Positions 21,344 through 21,627 of a DNA stretch of 21,627 bases are shown in pieces. Position 1 is the first letter of the stretch, and the number at the start of each line of letters is the position of its first letter. Location: positions 1 through 21,627 of the forward strand of contig CAZYPB010000015.1 of the NCBI GenBank assembly GCA_964649265.1, in the 5' to 3' direction. The position numbers were made by a program, and so were the translations under genes. Origin of the DNA: CAZYPB01 sp964649265. Lineage in GTDB: Archaea; Micrarchaeota; Micrarchaeia; Burarchaeales; JAKAKT01. The notes under the pieces are model-generated. The model saw nothing but the letters and a program-made list of their open reading frames with translations, was not told the origin of the DNA and did not search any database.

Positions 21344-21627
21344 CTAATTTTCTATTTTCATCCCGTACTTTTTCACTAGCTCAGTCCATAAATAGTAATC
21401 ATGTGGGTCTATAACCCCCCCTGTGTTCTCCGCATAGCCGAATATTCTCTTGTAGGTTCTTGCATCCTGGTACTCCTCATCTATGCTTTCAAAAGAGGTT
21501 CCATTGCTAATACCAGTAATTAGCGGAGTGCTCTGGAGTTTTCCAACTGTAACATACTCTGATTGATCGTTTGTCATTATGCTCGGTTGTGTGCTCTCAA
21601 CAAAGCAATAGCCAGAACCATCCACAC
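21344..21627 (-). CDS. Unrecognised protein, C-terminal part, cut by the window edge
   Basis: At least 93 residues of a minus-strand gene whose 5' end is outside the window; the GTG at 21625 is probably internal. The visible part is polar and soluble, rich in Thr, Ser, Gly, Asp and Tyr (YVTVGKLQSTPLITGISNGT, ARTYKRIFGYAENTGGVIDP), and ends WTELVKKYGMKIEN. One Cys, no membrane helix. The composition fits an extracytoplasmic or surface-exposed domain, but I do not recognise a family and part of the protein is missing. Confidence 0.65.
   Translation of the reverse strand, partial: VDGSGYCFVESTQPSIMTNDQSEYVTVGKLQSTPLITGISNGTSFESIDEEYQDARTYKRIFGYAENTGGVIDPHDYYLWTELVKKYGMKIEN

Noticed and set aside
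1..21627. CRISPR arrays, tRNA or rRNA genes, insertion sequences, integrase sites
   Set aside because: I found no spaced direct repeats, no tRNA-like cloverleaf sequence, no transposase and no terminal repeats in the window.

Overview
The window is archaeal chromosome. The RNA polymerase genes are in the archaeal form: A' and A'' are separate genes, B is split into B'' and B', and RpoH precedes them. The ribosomal proteins (L30e, archaeal S12, S7, L1, L10/P0 and a P1/P2-type L12) and EF-2 with a diphthamide histidine agree with this. Many starts follow a TATA-like box by about 25 nt with no leader, while others use a GGTGAT/GAGG-type Shine-Dalgarno site. The split B gene excludes most Crenarchaeota. 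Diverged motifs in S12 and in the A'' trigger-loop region hint at a deep-branching or DPANN-like lineage, but I cannot place it further from one window.

Layout. (1) 1-3023 is accessory: a possible 41-residue lipoprotein ORF, a decayed MscS channel C-terminus, two tandem paralogous Cys/Asn/Ser-rich repeat proteins on the minus strand, and a divergent winged-helix regulator. The spacer before the regulator carries two small palindromes between two oppositely oriented TATA-like boxes. (2) 3024-5705 holds a 41-residue zinc-ribbon protein, an AK6/Fap7-type adenylate kinase, and a divergent MEMO plus type 2 IPP isomerase pair. (3) 5706-8179 is a cluster of small genes: an unrecognised coiled-coil protein, an overlapping ArsR regulator and glutaredoxin, and, divergent from these, a zinc-ribbon protein, a holin-like membrane protein, a CpXC protein and an unrecognised 150-residue protein. 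(4) 8176-19286 is one long minus-strand expression operon: rpoH, rpoB2, rpoB1, rpoA1, rpoA2, L30e, NusA-like KH protein, S12, S7, EF-2. (5) 19409-21310 is the divergent L1-L10-L12 stalk operon. (6) The right edge has the C-terminal part of an unrecognised minus-strand gene.

Region 4 makes the transcription enzyme together with decoding-site and translocation components. It shares one symmetric TATA region with the L1-L10-L12 operon, so polymerase and stalk synthesis may be co-set from a single promoter zone. The most unusual points are the regulator with tandem repeat proteins in region 1, a change in the near-universal PNSA loop of S12, a leader hairpin over the L1 ribosome-binding site, an L10 tail that lacks the usual C-terminal factor-binding peptide, and ArsR-like operators between the arsR-grx and zinc-ribbon genes.
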